Of a DNA stretch of 64,000 nucleotides, positions 63,981 to 64,000 are shown piece by piece (the stretch's first letter is position 1; the number at the start of each line of letters is the position of its first letter). Location: NCBI GenBank assembly GCA_030427905.1, contig JAUICL010000003.1:248001-312000 (forward strand). Direction: 5' to 3'. This DNA is from Bacteroidia bacterium (GTDB lineage Bacteria > Bacteroidota > Bacteroidia > Flavobacteriales_D > Cryomorphaceae). The notes below the pieces were generated by a model that was given only the letters and a program-made list of their open reading frames with translations, did not search any database and was not told where the DNA came from. Both the position numbers and the translations under genes were made by a program.

Positions 63981-64000
63981 GATGATTGCTACTTCAGATA

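Larger units (their letters stand above)
63525..64000. other. 476-bp terminal gap with hairpins and structured element C copy 2
   Basis: It holds the nested hairpin at 63548-63599, a 16-bp perfect palindrome GGAGATTATAATCTCC at 63655-63670, and the dispersed structured element from 63714 to about 63980. No gene is supported up to the window end. Confidence 0.65.

Noticed and set aside
1-64000. Phage, IS, toxin-antitoxin or defence island
   Set aside because: No transposase, integrase, terminase, restriction or Cas protein is recognisable. The long gaps hold repeats only, and the genes are mostly core functions.

Overview
The window looks like a chromosomal segment of a free-living Bacteroidota, most likely class Flavobacteriia and close to the Cryomorphaceae-type lineages. 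The basis is six proteins ending in type IX secretion (T9SS) type A sorting domains, the T9SS component PorQ next to cmk, a long IspH, a GlmU-like protein and a DUF1015 protein typical of the phylum. Promoters resemble the Bacteroidetes -33/-7 type (TTTG / TAnnTTTG), and Shine-Dalgarno sequences are scarce. There is no phage, IS, integrase, CRISPR array, rRNA or tRNA that I can support, so this is mostly core chromosome carrying large secreted surface proteins.

Layout. 1-1712: exonuclease VII (xseA-xseB) and a bidirectional terminator. 1727-7318: an S9 peptidase lipoprotein, a DUF4407 membrane protein, and two T9SS cargo proteins (MbnP-like; Ycf48/BNR-like). 7617-11083: PPK2, glutathione peroxidase, a TfoX-like protein with 3-methyladenine glycosylase, and repeat-rich gaps. 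11326-17258: a beta-helix lipoprotein with DUF3820, ribosomal protein L31 type B, a GlmU-like protein and Lon. 17586-26484: an SGNH-type T9SS protein, porQ-cmk, ispH, rpsA and a DUF1015 protein. 26834-42060: two giant T9SS surface proteins of 3309 and 1578 residues. 42367-48571: a WD40 protein, then a tight run htpG-lemA-TPM-TPM-TerB/DnaJ-rhomboid. 48568-50591: FKBP, PlsC-type acyltransferase, YebC. 51037-55629: a third giant T9SS protein (1530 residues). 55734-64000: TIGR03643, TetR-like, AarF kinase, a helical hypothetical, an ABC transporter with a DUF3299-like partner, a small TonB-C-like protein, a GSCFA protein and a repeat.

How genes work together. PorQ and the six T9SS cargo proteins imply an active type IX export route that delivers LamG-like, Calx-beta, vWFA and beta-helix proteins to the surface. 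htpG, lon, the TPM/LemA/DnaJ/rhomboid run, the S9 peptidase and FKBP form a protein quality-control theme. xseAB and tag cover DNA repair; PPK2 and Gpx suggest stress metabolism. The ABC ATPase, permease and DUF3299-like protein form one overlapping operon that could handle a metal or an envelope lipid.

The most unusual content lies between genes. (i) Three loci (10886, 22525, 63714) share one structured layout: a small hairpin, a CAAAAG linker, and a long-range stem whose sequence differs between copies while pairing is kept. (ii) Two loci (9301-9833, 17322-17555) repeat the same ordered pair, a 40-75 bp dispersed repeat followed by five units of an 11-bp repeat. (iii) Short TTGATAATTGAC-type repeats lie in four gaps, three of them in the space behind a stop codon. 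(iv) A perfect promoter sits so close to the acyltransferase start that a leaderless mRNA is likely.
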